Part shown: positions 29,705 to 35,256 of the stretch, in pieces
How the letters are laid out: every line of letters begins with the position of its first letter
How positions within the stretch are numbered: the stretch's first letter is position 1
The notes under the pieces: generated by a model
Databases searched by the model: none
What the model was told of the DNA's origin: nothing
Seen by the model: only the letters and a program-made list of their open reading frames with translations
Made by a program: the position numbers and the translations under genes
From: a virus
Reading direction: 5' to 3' (one strand)
Length of the DNA stretch: 54,087 nt
Virus record (IMG/VR): IMGVR_UViG_3300021368_001403
Location: 1 to 54,087 of that record

Positions 29705-29954
29705 CGTTCAGTCTCCCAGATACTTCAGGATACTTATCTAGTGGATGTTCCCCATCAGGGAATCTCATGAGGTTCTCTACTTCAATTACCTTCGCTTCTA
29801 GACTTACAAGGCGCTCGGCAATTTCTTGGATTACATCTGCCATCTTATTGATCTGTTGCTCATGCACTGCGAGCACAAACTGGGGGTCCTTCTTCAAAGG
29901 GTCATTCAGATCACCAATGACAGTCTCTTCTGTAATCACGAGGTTTTCAGACAT
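29694..29954 (-). CDS. Small coiled-coil protein, first gene of the late baseplate operon
   Basis: 86 residues from the ATG at 29954 (MSENLVITEETVIGDLNDP); a GTG at 29984 would add ten basic residues but has no better ribosome site. The middle (INKMADVIQEIAERLVSLEA) is a strong amphipathic helix, likely a coiled coil. A GATAAATA late promoter lies about 60 bases upstream, making this the first gene of the unit that runs into gp25, gp6 and gp7. No Shine-Dalgarno sequence is evident; the leader is A-rich. Confidence 0.75.
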   Translation of the reverse strand: MSENLVITEETVIGDLNDPLKKDPQFVLAVHEQQINKMADVIQEIAERLVSLEAKVIEVENLMRFPDGEHPLDKYPEVSGRLNVGE

Positions 29955-30011
29955 AATTTTTTTGGGCGAATTTTTTAGTTTCACGGTATTTCACATAACG
30001 AATTACAATAA

Positions 30012-30019
30012 TATTTATC
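30012..30019 (-). promoter_or_regulatory. T4-type late promoter before the baseplate operon
   Basis: Minus-strand GATAAATA, the cyanophage form of the T4 late promoter, about 60 bases before the ATG at 29954. It is preceded by a terminator (30086-30111), so a new transcription unit starts here. Confidence 0.75.
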
Positions 30020-30085
30020 GGTCGTTGGGATACTTTTGTAGGTTAGGGAAGAGGTAGGAGTCCCGCTCGGCAACCCCAATATACC

Positions 30086-30111
30086 AAAAAGGGGGCAATT
30101 TAACTGCCCCC
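30086..30111 (-). terminator. Factor-independent terminator
   Basis: Minus strand reads GGGGGCA, a seven-base loop, TGCCCCC, then TTTTT. The perfect 7-bp GC-rich stem with a T run comes shortly after the stop of the 83-residue gene and separates the accessory belt from the late baseplate operon. Confidence 0.9.
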
Positions 30112-30130
30112 AGTGTTACTAACTGTGTGA

Positions 30131-30382
30131 TCAGAGATCTTCTAGCATCTCGTCAAGTTCGTCAGTGTCAATAACACCATCCATCCAACGTACGCCATCT
30201 GGTGTCATCTTCCCGAAGTTAAGTTCAAGGCGTGGGATGAGCATATCATACTCAGAATACTTCCGAGCAATGTTATACATGCACTCATCATTCTGCAACC
30301 AGAGAGCAACATTCCAAGTCTCATAGTTTGCCCAACCGTTATAGTCAGTGCGCTCAGGGATCATGGTTTGAAGTGTTTGCAT
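30131..30382 (-). CDS. Conserved cyanophage hypothetical protein
   Basis: 83 residues with the striking segment YNGWANYETWNVALWLQND at about 14-32, which I remember from many small proteins of cyanophages and some cyanobacteria (a domain of unknown function). The C-terminus is acidic (DTDELDEMLEDL). A single-gene unit: a TATAAT-type -10 element lies about 30 bases upstream and a strong terminator follows. The leader AACAACACACCACATG has no Shine-Dalgarno sequence. Function unknown; an early protein acting on the host is a guess from size and promoter. Confidence 0.85.
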   Translation of the reverse strand: MQTLQTMIPERTDYNGWANYETWNVALWLQNDECMYNIARKYSEYDMLIPRLELNFGKMTPDGVRWMDGVIDTDELDEMLEDL

Positions 30383-30408
30383 GTGGTGTGTTGTTTGTTT
30401 ACTCTTTT

Positions 30409-30414
30409 ATTATA
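30409..30414 (-). promoter_or_regulatory. -10 element for the 83-residue gene
   Basis: Minus-strand TATAAT inside CTGTATAATAAAAGAG, about 27 bases before the ATG at 30382. No clear -35 box is visible. Confidence 0.55.
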
Positions 30415-30433
30415 CAGGGAATGAGGCGCAGGT

Positions 30434-30667
30434 CTACACGAGGTGTGCCAGATGTTGATCCGTCACAGCATCTATGCTCTCGTCTTCATAGACCCTCACC
30501 CATCGGATGGGGTCGCCTGCGGTCATCTTCCAAATCATCTGATCACCCTCACCGATGACTGATTGGCAGATCTTGTATGCTGTCTCAATGTCGGCGCATT
30601 GGATCGCACCCTCAGGATCAAAGTTTGTCCAGTTGGCGGGTTGGACTGCCCAAGTGGTTTGGATCAT
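30434..30667 (-). CDS. Small hypothetical protein
   Basis: 77 residues from the ATG at 30667 (MIQTTWAVQPANWTN), seven bases after the upstream gene stops. The frame is open to 30742, but that longer start would overlap the upstream gene by 68 bases. The sequence alternates Trp-rich and acidic patches (MIWKMTAGDPIRWVRVYEDE) and looks like a small alpha/beta domain. The ADIETAYKICQ segment is probably a helix. No family recognised. G+C is higher here than in the structural genes. Confidence 0.75.
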   Translation of the reverse strand: MIQTTWAVQPANWTNFDPEGAIQCADIETAYKICQSVIGEGDQMIWKMTAGDPIRWVRVYEDESIDAVTDQHLAHLV

Positions 30668-30674
30668 GGTAGAA

Positions 30675-30902
30675 TCAGTGACGGTCAGAAATGTTCCAGA
30701 CTCCCCAGTTTTGATAACGGGGAGCGGGTAGGCGACCCTCACGGATTGCCTGCCGCTCTTGGGTTTCTCTCAGCATGTCTGCTTTGATGGATTCCATGGC
30801 GGCGAAGATCACAGGGTCGGTGCATCCTTTGGAGATGATGAACCCGTCGCGTACCTCGTAACGGTCCTGCATGTGCTTGGGGAGTTGGTCGTTTGTGTTC
30901 AT
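30675..30902 (-). CDS. Small hypothetical protein, apparently leaderless mRNA
   Basis: 75 residues from the ATG at 30902 (MNTNDQLPKHMQDRYEVRDG). An upstream ATG at 30920 in the same frame lies before the -10 element (TATAAT at 30914-30909), so it would not be transcribed from this promoter. The distance from the -10 to the chosen ATG places the transcription start at or next to the A of ATG, suggesting a leaderless message. The C-terminal part (RLPAPRYQNWGVWNISDRH) is aromatic-rich. No known domain. Confidence 0.7.
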   Translation of the reverse strand: MNTNDQLPKHMQDRYEVRDGFIISKGCTDPVIFAAMESIKADMLRETQERQAIREGRLPAPRYQNWGVWNISDRH

Positions 30903-30908
30903 GCTTTT

Positions 30909-30914
30909 ATTATA
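30909..30914 (-). promoter_or_regulatory. -10 element giving a probably leaderless transcript
   Basis: Minus-strand TATAAT in GCTCTATAATAAAAGC; its last base is six bases before the ATG at 30902, the usual -10 to +1 spacing. Confidence 0.55.
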
Positions 30915-30920
30915 GAGCAA

Positions 30921-31142
30921 TCAGGCAACAGAGCAACGGCGCATGTGCCAGTTTACCCACTGACCGACCGAGCGATCACCCGCCATCATCAGTGCTAGGA
31001 TATCACGCTTACGAGTTTTAAACGTGTACTCTGCCGAAGGAGTTTTGAACCAACGGACACGGCATGTGCCAGTGAACGGGTTGACCTTGAGAGTCCAGAC
31101 TGATTGCGAGACGCTGGGGGAGATGCAGGAAACGTTGATCAT
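30921..31142 (-). CDS. KTSC-like small protein
   Basis: 73 residues. The order of features, a strand pair (SVWTLKVNPFTGTCRVRWF), an aromatic turn (AEYTFKTRKRD), a helix, then SVGQWVNWHMRR, fits the KTSC-type small domain known from bacteria and phages, where a SxGxxxN motif follows a Y-x-F turn. Function of that family is uncertain, possibly nucleic-acid binding. Preceded by a TATAAT -10 element about 20 bases upstream; the short leader (ACACCAACAAAAAAACATG) has no Shine-Dalgarno sequence. Confidence 0.7.
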   Translation of the reverse strand: MINVSCISPSVSQSVWTLKVNPFTGTCRVRWFKTPSAEYTFKTRKRDILALMMAGDRSVGQWVNWHMRRCSVA

Positions 31143-31162
31143 GTTTTTTTGTTGGTGTCCCT

Positions 31163-31168
31163 ATTATA
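31163..31168 (-). promoter_or_regulatory. -10 element for the KTSC-like gene
   Basis: Minus-strand TATAAT in GCCCTATAATAGGG, about 20 bases before the ATG at 31142 and just after the stop of the 47-residue gene. Confidence 0.55.
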
Positions 31169-31173
31169 GGGCA

Positions 31174-31317
31174 TCACTGCCAACCCGTCGCCTCTGATGG
31201 GACAGTTTCCAAATCGGTCAGGTCCACACCTAGTTCCCCGTTCTCATCTTCTACTAGTACGCTTTCAATGTTAGGCACGTCAAAAATGTCCTGGAGCATG
31301 GTGATGATGTGGTTCAT
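31174..31317 (-). CDS. 47-residue acidic protein
   Basis: Small gene read by hand: MNHIITMLQDIFDVPNIESV, then a very acidic stretch (EDENGELGVDLTDLE). The ATG overlaps the stop of the 44-residue gene (ATGA). Acidic small phage proteins sometimes mimic DNA or block host enzymes, but nothing here proves that. It ends just before the next -10 element. Confidence 0.65.
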   Translation of the reverse strand: MNHIITMLQDIFDVPNIESVLVEDENGELGVDLTDLETVPSEATGWQ

Positions 31318-31448
31318 GATTGTGTGGTGTAGTCTATCTCAAGGACAGCAGCGCAGCAGTCATCATAACGGATGAAATCACGCCATCCCGTTGACAACTC
31401 ATCTTGCAACTGTTCTTGATACTCTGTTTCCCATTCTTCTGCAGTCAT
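31314..31448 (-). CDS. 44-residue acidic protein
   Basis: Small gene starting MTAEEWETEYQEQLQDELST, with a GAGG Shine-Dalgarno sequence seven bases before the ATG. Acidic, helical N-terminus, then WRDFIRYDDCC and a short tail. Two TATA-type sequences (TATAAC, TATACG) lie about 20-30 bases upstream. It is coupled to the 47-residue gene by ATGA. Not recognised. Confidence 0.65.
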   Translation of the reverse strand: MTAEEWETEYQEQLQDELSTGWRDFIRYDDCCAAVLEIDYTTQS

Positions 31449-31578
31449 GTTAAACCTCAGGTTGGCGTATACTAGTTATACCACCAATCAACTTTTTTGT
31501 CAACATGAAAACAAACCACGGCAAAAGTTCATCATTGCAATGCGATGGAATAGGTTTCAATTGTGTATGGGTAAGGAT

Positions 31579-31602
31579 AAAAAGAGGGGGCAATATGCCC
31601 CC
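31579..31602 (-). terminator. Factor-independent terminator
   Basis: Minus strand GGGGGCA, a three-base loop, TGCCCCC, then TCTTTTT. Perfect 7-bp stem six bases after the stop of the 107-residue gene. Confidence 0.9.
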
Positions 31603-31608
31603 GCTCAT

Positions 31609-31932
31609 TCATGCAAATATGTAACCATTCTCAAAGTCCCGAGTAACATTGTTATCGGTGATGAACCACTCAAAATTCTTCTGAAATACGCCGTCAGTGA
31701 ATCCGTTACAGAATTCGTTGATGAGTGCATTCAAACGAGATTTGGTGGTGTTGGATTGCCAACCGCCATCAAAGATCTGAAGGAAATTGTCACCTACAGT
31801 GGCAATGTGGTTGCCGTGCAGGTATACCTTAGACTCCTCAGATTCGGGGCAGTAAGTAACACTGGTGTTAGCATTGCTCCAATTCTTGTTAGTTTGGATG
31901 GCGCGGTTCATCAGTGCTTCAATCTTACGCAT
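31609..31932 (-). CDS. Conserved phage hypothetical protein
   Basis: 107 residues. The middle (SKVYLHGNHIATVGDNFLQI, then DGGWQSNTTKSRLNALINEF) is a motif I remember from small proteins of many unrelated phages, function unknown; the C-terminus has FQKNFEWFITD. The layout of beta hairpin, Gly-Gly-Trp turn and amphipathic helix suggests a compact alpha/beta fold. It forms a single-gene unit, with a TATATT -10 element about 35 bases upstream and a terminator directly after. The leader ends CACCACATG with no Shine-Dalgarno sequence. Confidence 0.85.
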   Translation of the reverse strand: MRKIEALMNRAIQTNKNWSNANTSVTYCPESEESKVYLHGNHIATVGDNFLQIFDGGWQSNTTKSRLNALINEFCNGFTDGVFQKNFEWFITDNNVTRDFENGYIFA

Positions 31933-31967
31933 GTGGTGAAAATGGGGGGTGATTTGTTGACTCTTTT

Positions 31968-31973
31968 AATATA
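31968..31973 (-). promoter_or_regulatory. -10 element for the 107-residue gene
   Basis: Minus-strand TATATT in GCCCTATATTAAAAGAGTC, about 36 bases before the ATG at 31932; one of several copies of the same promoter pattern in this region. Confidence 0.5.
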
Positions 31974-32010
31974 GGGCATGGGGGCAGCAGTTGCAACCCC
32001 CTGTGTGCCA

Positions 32011-32208
32011 CTACATCAAGTGGTTGGCGACTGCTTCCATTACGTCGCCGTATTCGCCTACTATGTTTCCGAAGTCATCACGGATGCAGGCATATGCACC
32101 ATCATGGTCCTGATGCATGTCAAAGCAGATGTCCATGGCACGATCTAGGTCGTTGGTCATCTCGGTGTCGCCAGTGGCGGGGCAGGTGATTTCGTATGTC
32201 ATGCACAT
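32011..32208 (-). CDS. Small acidic hypothetical protein
   Basis: 65 residues (MCMTYEITCPATGDTEMTND), acidic, with two helical stretches (LDRAMDICFDMHQ and GDVMEAVANHLM) around a beta hairpin. The start could be 32208 or the second ATG at 32202. A TATACT -10 element ends at 32209, so a transcript from it would begin near 32202 and could be leaderless, favouring the second ATG. The fold (T-x-E-x-x-C-P, then AYACIRDDFGNIVGEY) is not one I can name. Confidence 0.75.
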   Translation of the reverse strand: MCMTYEITCPATGDTEMTNDLDRAMDICFDMHQDHDGAYACIRDDFGNIVGEYGDVMEAVANHLM

Positions 32209-32224
32209 AGTATAACCGATGGGT

Positions 32225-32267
32225 CAAAACAAAACAGCAACCAGTGGACAGTTGTCAGACTGGTTGC
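32225..32267 (-). terminator. Long hairpin terminator
   Basis: Minus strand GCAACCAGT pairs with ACTGGTTGC (9 bp, 32267-32259 with 32245-32237). The 13-base loop can itself form a GACA/TGTC stem. A T-rich run (TGTTTTGTTTTG) follows. It lies just after the stop of the 79-residue gene. Confidence 0.8.
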
Positions 32268-32277
32268 CGCGGCCGCT

Positions 32278-32517
32278 TTAATTGTTTATAGCGAGATCCC
32301 ACATCTGGTTGAAATTATACAACCAGTTGACATGTTTCTCATCCATGTCATTAAGATCCTGCTCATCTGCTGAGACATAAGGTAAACTATGCTTAGTGCA
32401 ATAGTCCTCATAAACAATAGTGAGAAAATCAATATTGTCCATGCTGGTTACAACCTGTCCAATTCTTAGAGTGTCCATGGCACAATGTGCTTTGTATTCT
32501 GCTGGTGTCATGTTCAT
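32278..32517 (-). CDS. Small hypothetical protein
   Basis: 79 residues (MNMTPAEYKAHCAMDTLRIG), mainly helical and acidic, ending VNWLYNFNQMWDLAINN. It starts after a GGGG Shine-Dalgarno-like run, four bases after the 60-residue gene stops, so the two form a short operon ended by the hairpin terminator. No domain recognised. Confidence 0.75.
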   Translation of the reverse strand: MNMTPAEYKAHCAMDTLRIGQVVTSMDNIDFLTIVYEDYCTKHSLPYVSADEQDLNDMDEKHVNWLYNFNQMWDLAINN

Positions 32518-32520
32518 CCC

Positions 32521-32703
32521 CTAAGCAAATAGTGGGCGCATGTAGTCTTTAAACTGTTCACGTTTAAAGTTTGCTAAATGACGCATCTCATCTTCTGCTA
32601 AAATTAAATCATATCCCTCACCTCTCATCTCATCATAACATGCCTGACTAATACCTTTATCAGTGAGGTCGTATTCATGAAGTGAAATGTGTTTGAAGAA
32701 CAT
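32521..32703 (-). CDS. Small hypothetical protein
   Basis: 60 residues (MFFKHISLHEYDLTDKGISQ), helical, with several aromatic and basic residues near the end (NFKREQFKDYMRPLF). Its promoter region is enclosed in a perfect 12-bp inverted repeat (32712-32748), so this operon may be controlled by a DNA-binding protein or an RNA hairpin. No family recognised. Confidence 0.75.
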   Translation of the reverse strand: MFFKHISLHEYDLTDKGISQACYDEMRGEGYDLILAEDEMRHLANFKREQFKDYMRPLFA

Positions 32704-32711
32704 AAAAAGAA

Positions 32712-32748
32712 AATCTGAATGTACTCTTTAATAATATACATTCAGATT
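32712..32748. repeat. 12-bp inverted repeat around a promoter
   Basis: AATCTGAATGTA (32712-32723) and TACATTCAGATT (32737-32748) are perfect inverted copies with a 13-base spacer. The minus-strand -10 candidate TATATTAT (32738-32731) lies at the edge of and inside the spacer. It could be an operator or a leader hairpin for the 60/79-residue operon. Confidence 0.75.
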
Positions 32749-32775
32749 CTATTATGCAACCACTAGTGGTCCACT

Positions 32776-32934
32776 TTAATAACTGTCATAGTGTTCATCC
32801 TGTTCTCGTTTAAACTTTGCTACTTTCTTCTTTGAGTGGCGTCGGATATTCTTTACTTCATAACCAAAATCTTCAAAATCGTCTATAAACTCATCGCGGT
32901 GATCAGATGAACCGCGTGAACTCTTCTTACTCAT
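32776..32934 (-). CDS. 52-residue charged protein
   Basis: Small gene read by hand: MSKKSSRGSSDHRDEFIDDF, then NIRRHSKKKVAKFKREQDEH. It alternates an acidic segment (residues 14-22) and a basic helix (28-45). From memory, similar short proteins occur in many cyanophages. A TATAGT -10 candidate lies about 25 bases upstream. Function unknown; RNA or DNA binding is possible given the basic helix. Confidence 0.7.
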   Translation of the reverse strand: MSKKSSRGSSDHRDEFIDDFEDFGYEVKNIRRHSKKKVAKFKREQDEHYDSY

Positions 32935-32972
32935 TACTCAGATAGTGTTTACTATACTACAACAGTGGATGA

Positions 32973-33206
32973 TTATTTAGTTGGGGTGATTAGACCTTCT
33001 TTAATACTTACATTTACTAGTTTACCAATAGATTCTTCATTTTTCAGAGTATTTGACACTTTTTCGTCAAATTCTTGTACATTTTTACAATTAAACTCGT
33101 ATTCTTTGTCTAGATTGCTGTTATACACAACAAATACACTGTTTTCTTCCGATTTAAGGGAGAAAATAGCACTAGAGTCCTTGATTTCGTAGGTTTTCAC
33201 AAACAT
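32973..33206 (-). CDS. KTSC-like small protein
   Basis: 77 residues. DSSAIFSLKSEENSVFVVY, then EYEFNCKNVQEF and ESIGKLVNVSIKEG follow the KTSC-type pattern (strand pair, Y-x-F turn, helix, SxGxxxN). This makes it a distant relative of the 73-residue protein at 30921-31142. It sits after a roughly 100-base AT-rich leader starting at a TATAAT element (33320-33315); the leader contains repeated TTTTTGAGTTTTT units. Function unknown. Confidence 0.75.
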   Translation of the reverse strand: MFVKTYEIKDSSAIFSLKSEENSVFVVYNSNLDKEYEFNCKNVQEFDEKVSNTLKNEESIGKLVNVSIKEGLITPTK

Positions 33207-33314
33207 GTTAAAGATTAAAAGTTAAAAAAACTCAAAAATCTTAAATTTTGACTTTTTAAGAATTCCGAAAAACTCAAAAAAGCGAAAAAGTGAGATTTCT
33301 GTGTTCTTGAGTTT

Positions 33315-33320
33315 ATTATA
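33315..33320 (-). promoter_or_regulatory. -10 element with long leader
   Basis: Minus-strand TATAAT in CTTTATAATAAACTC, about 108 bases before the ATG at 33206. The long T-rich leader is unlike the short leaders of other belt genes. Confidence 0.5.
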
Positions 33321-33350
33321 AAGCACCTCCGAGTCATTTCCGAGGGTTTT

Positions 33351-33430
33351 TGTGCCACTAAAAGAACTGGCACACTCCTACTTGACTTTCGGTAGGTTGC
33401 GGGCTAAGGTAGCGTCTCCAGAGTACCTTA
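33351..33430 (-). other. Gene-free segment with three hairpins, possible structured RNA
   Basis: This is part of the 306-base gene-free stretch 33207-33512. In order on the minus strand there are stems TAAGGTA/TACCTTA (33430-33424 with 33411-33405), CCTAC/GTAGG (33396-33392 with 33381-33377) and TGTGCCA/TGGCACA (33374-33368 with 33357-33351). None is followed by a T run, so they are not ordinary terminators. They could be a structured leader, a small RNA or part of an origin. The rest of the stretch holds two DnaA-box-like sequences and a promoter. Confidence 0.45.
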
Positions 33431-33489
33431 ACAGATCCTTCACAGTATCTACACAGCACCTTACCCCCATTTATTTAATGTTTTTAAAG

Positions 33490-33510
33490 TTTTCCACAGG
33501 GTTTTCCACA
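33490..33510. other. Two DnaA-box-like sequences
   Basis: TTTTCCACA occurs at 33490-33498 and again at 33502-33510, same strand, 12 bases apart. Both match the bacterial DnaA-box consensus TTWTNCACA and the form favoured in cyanobacteria. They lie directly after the stop of the 76-residue gene. Candidate origin element or host-factor site. Confidence 0.45.
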
Positions 33511-33512
33511 AC

Positions 33513-33743
33513 CTACTTAAAACCCTTGGTATCACTGGCGCGGACATGTGTATTATATTGTACATTATCTTGTACTATGACATGTGATAGCATACCAGTG
33601 TGACAGCGTTGAAACCAGACTGCTCTAAGTTGTTCATAGTCATCAAACATGATAGATTTGTTGTCTTTAGTGACGAGTAGATAGTGATGTCTATCGTATG
33701 GTTTATCACTTGTTTGTTTGAATAGTTTGAGTGATGGTGTCAT
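33513..33743 (-). CDS. Small hypothetical protein
   Basis: 76 residues (MTPSLKLFKQTSDKPYDRHH, then SIMFDDYEQLRAVWFQ). The DDYEQLRAVWFQ segment is one I remember from other cyanophage small proteins. It overlaps the 86-residue gene by 38 bases, so the pair is translated from one message. The last gene of the oxygenase cluster operon before the gene-free segment. Function unknown. Confidence 0.75.
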   Translation of the reverse strand: MTPSLKLFKQTSDKPYDRHHYLLVTKDNKSIMFDDYEQLRAVWFQRCHTGMLSHVIVQDNVQYNTHVRASDTKGFK

Positions 33744-33966
33744 CGTATTGTGATTGTCTATGTCCTAGGTATTGTACATTATTGTATTGATTAATGGGCA
33801 CAACTAGTAAGCAATGATGTTGTCTATGTTTAGTATGTTGTGCTGTTTCTTCTGACATTGGTTTGGTTGATACTTCTAGTGTGAAGTATTGATCAGTAAT
33901 ACAATAGACCCAACCCTCATCATCTCTCCATTTAACTCTATCATTAACTCTAGGAGTGTATGTCAT
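33706..33966 (-). CDS. Small hypothetical protein
   Basis: 86 residues (MTYTPRVNDRVKWRDDEGWV, then YCITDQYFTLEVSTKP). The N-terminal half resembles small barrel proteins (VNDRVKW...EGWVYCI...YFTLEV), as in SH3-like or KOW-type folds. The C-terminal half is Gln/His-rich and probably flexible. It is coupled to the oxygenase-like gene upstream by an ATGA overlap. Not otherwise recognised. Confidence 0.75.
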   Translation of the reverse strand: MTYTPRVNDRVKWRDDEGWVYCITDQYFTLEVSTKPMSEETAQHTKHRQHHCLLVVPINQYNNVQYLGHRQSQYDDTITQTIQTNK

Positions 33967-34514
33967 TTAGTTGCCCCCGAGTAGAATCCATCCATTTGTA
34001 CTGTCATTCCTGGTGGTGTGAGATAGAAATTACCTGCTAGGACTAGTCTATCATCAGTTTGGCATTTGTCAACACCATGTATAGTTCCCATTGGTAGTAT
34101 AACAACAAGTCCTTCTTCTACTGGGATAGATGTATTAGATGATGGGAGAAGGAGTGGTGCTGAATTAGGTGGTGTCCTAACATAGTATACAAAAGAGTAT
34201 TGTGTTGGGATGTGATGATGTGGGAGTGAGTAATCATCTTTTGAATACTTAGCGAACCATGTTGACACAATAGTGAATGTGTGATCTAATGTGTATTGTA
34301 CATTTTGTTGAATAGTATGTGCTACCCAATCAACGATGGTATCAATAGCAGGTGATTCTACCCACCAATCAGACATATGAGTGACACGTACAGTTGATAC
34401 ATTAAATTCTTTCCAACCAATAGTATGTGCATCAGTGTACAACTGTTGATTAATAGAGAGATCAGGGTATTTGGCAGTGATCACATTGACATTTTCTTGA
34501 TGTTTAATGATCAT
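33963..34514 (-). CDS. 2OG-Fe(II) oxygenase-like protein, paralogue A
   Basis: 183 residues with a double-stranded beta-helix layout. Metal-site candidates are His99 and His101 (SLPHHHIPTQYSFVYYV) and His146 (PMGTIHGVD); Arg156 (DDRLVLAGNF) is the 2-oxoglutarate-binding candidate. The 164-residue protein at 35253-35747 has these same residues at the same numbers and shares DLSIN, WxAxYSxxD, SFVY and DDRxVLAGN, so the two are paralogues. HxH rather than HxD makes the activity less certain. The substrate is unknown. It is coupled to both neighbours by ATGA overlaps. Confidence 0.7.
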   Translation of the reverse strand: MIIKHQENVNVITAKYPDLSINQQLYTDAHTIGWKEFNVSTVRVTHMSDWWVESPAIDTIVDWVAHTIQQNVQYTLDHTFTIVSTWFAKYSKDDYSLPHHHIPTQYSFVYYVRTPPNSAPLLLPSSNTSIPVEEGLVVILPMGTIHGVDKCQTDDRLVLAGNFYLTPPGMTVQMDGFYSGATK

Positions 34515-34672
34515 CGGTGCATACGTTGAATAATGTTATCAATTTTACGTGTGAGTAGTTTATGATTCACAGTAGGGAGATCTATTTGTTCAGCACGTGC
34601 GATAGTATATGATGATGTACGTGCGAGTACAGTACGAATATACATGTATTCTTCAGGTGTAAGATGATTCAT
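34511..34672 (-). CDS. 53-residue protein between two oxygenase-like genes
   Basis: Small gene read by hand: MNHLTPEEYMYIRTVLARTS, then IDLPTVNHKLLTRKIDNIIQ. Helical throughout with a basic end. Its ATG overlaps the stop of the cupin gene (ATGA) and its TGA overlaps the next ATG, so it is firmly embedded in the operon. Not recognised; possibly a small DNA-binding or partner subunit. Confidence 0.75.
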   Translation of the reverse strand: MNHLTPEEYMYIRTVLARTSSYTIARAEQIDLPTVNHKLLTRKIDNIIQRMHR

Positions 34673-35256
34673 CGTCTGTAATGCCAGTTGTATGAGAATG
34701 TAACACGTGGACCAAACACTTGTGGTGCATGGTAGATACCACGTGGGATGTATAGACCATCACCTTCTTTCAATTGATGTATTGTACCATCTTCAAAATG
34801 ATATGATGTCATACCAATACATTGTACTAACATGATAGAATGTGGATCTTTATGTGATTTAAACACATAAGACTCCGCCATGACAGTACTATAGGTATGA
34901 AGATTACGTAATTTAAGAGCGTATGCTTCTTCACATATAGTTCTAACATGATCATTCAAATTATCTTGAGTGTGTGTCACAAATGTGGGCACAATCACTT
35001 GCCGATCAATTTGAAATGCTAGATCTGGATTTTCTGTTTCACCATCATAATCAATATGATTTTCTGTGACTAACTCATTAGGTGGAGTGAGCATGCGGAG
35101 ATAATCATTATTACGCTCTGCTTGCCATAATGGTACAATATCATTCCATGTGATGTTAGCATGATCAGGGAAATAGTTAGGAAAGTACAATACCTTATCA
35201 CCCCACTCAATTGTGGGATCATATGTATCAGGTGTGATTTCAAATTGTGCTTTCAT
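34669..35256 (-). CDS. Cupin/JmjC-like Fe(II) oxygenase candidate
   Basis: 195 residues. The C-terminal half is a cupin barrel with a candidate metal site: His135 and Asp137 or His139 (FKSHKDPHSIMLVQ) and His176 (LYIPRGIYHAPQVFGPR), with Arg184 nearby. The motif GDGLYIPRGIYHAP is typical of JmjC/cupin_8 hydroxylases that act on proteins or RNA. The N-terminal half (YFPNYFPDHANITWNDIVPL) is a probable lid or binding domain. It is coupled to the 164-residue oxygenase-like gene (ATGA). Oxygenase activity is inferred from the residues; it could be a non-enzymatic cupin. Confidence 0.65.
   Translation of the reverse strand: MKAQFEITPDTYDPTIEWGDKVLYFPNYFPDHANITWNDIVPLWQAERNNDYLRMLTPPNELVTENHIDYDGETENPDLAFQIDRQVIVPTFVTHTQDNLNDHVRTICEEAYALKLRNLHTYSTVMAESYVFKSHKDPHSIMLVQCIGMTSYHFEDGTIHQLKEGDGLYIPRGIYHAPQVFGPRVTFSYNWHYRR

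Noticed and set aside
29590-30057. Plus-strand frame of 155 codons
   Set aside because: It lies opposite the late promoter and two minus-strand genes with normal codons, has Ser/Cys/Arg-rich shadow-type composition, and no ribosome site.
31447-31974. Plus-strand frame of 175 codons
   Set aside because: It spans the minus-strand 107-residue gene, its terminator and its promoter; the minus-strand protein has a recurrent phage motif, so the plus frame is a shadow.
31994-32010. GC-rich hairpin before the 65-residue gene's end as a terminator
   Set aside because: Five G:C pairs can form around 31979-32002, but no T run follows and a promoter element comes next instead.
33351-33374. TGTGCCA/TGGCACA hairpin as a terminator
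   Set aside because: No T run follows the stem on the minus strand; it is kept only as part of a possible structured segment.
33207-33512. tRNA gene in the gene-free segment
   Set aside because: The stems do not form a cloverleaf and there is no T-loop sequence of the GTTCRA type.
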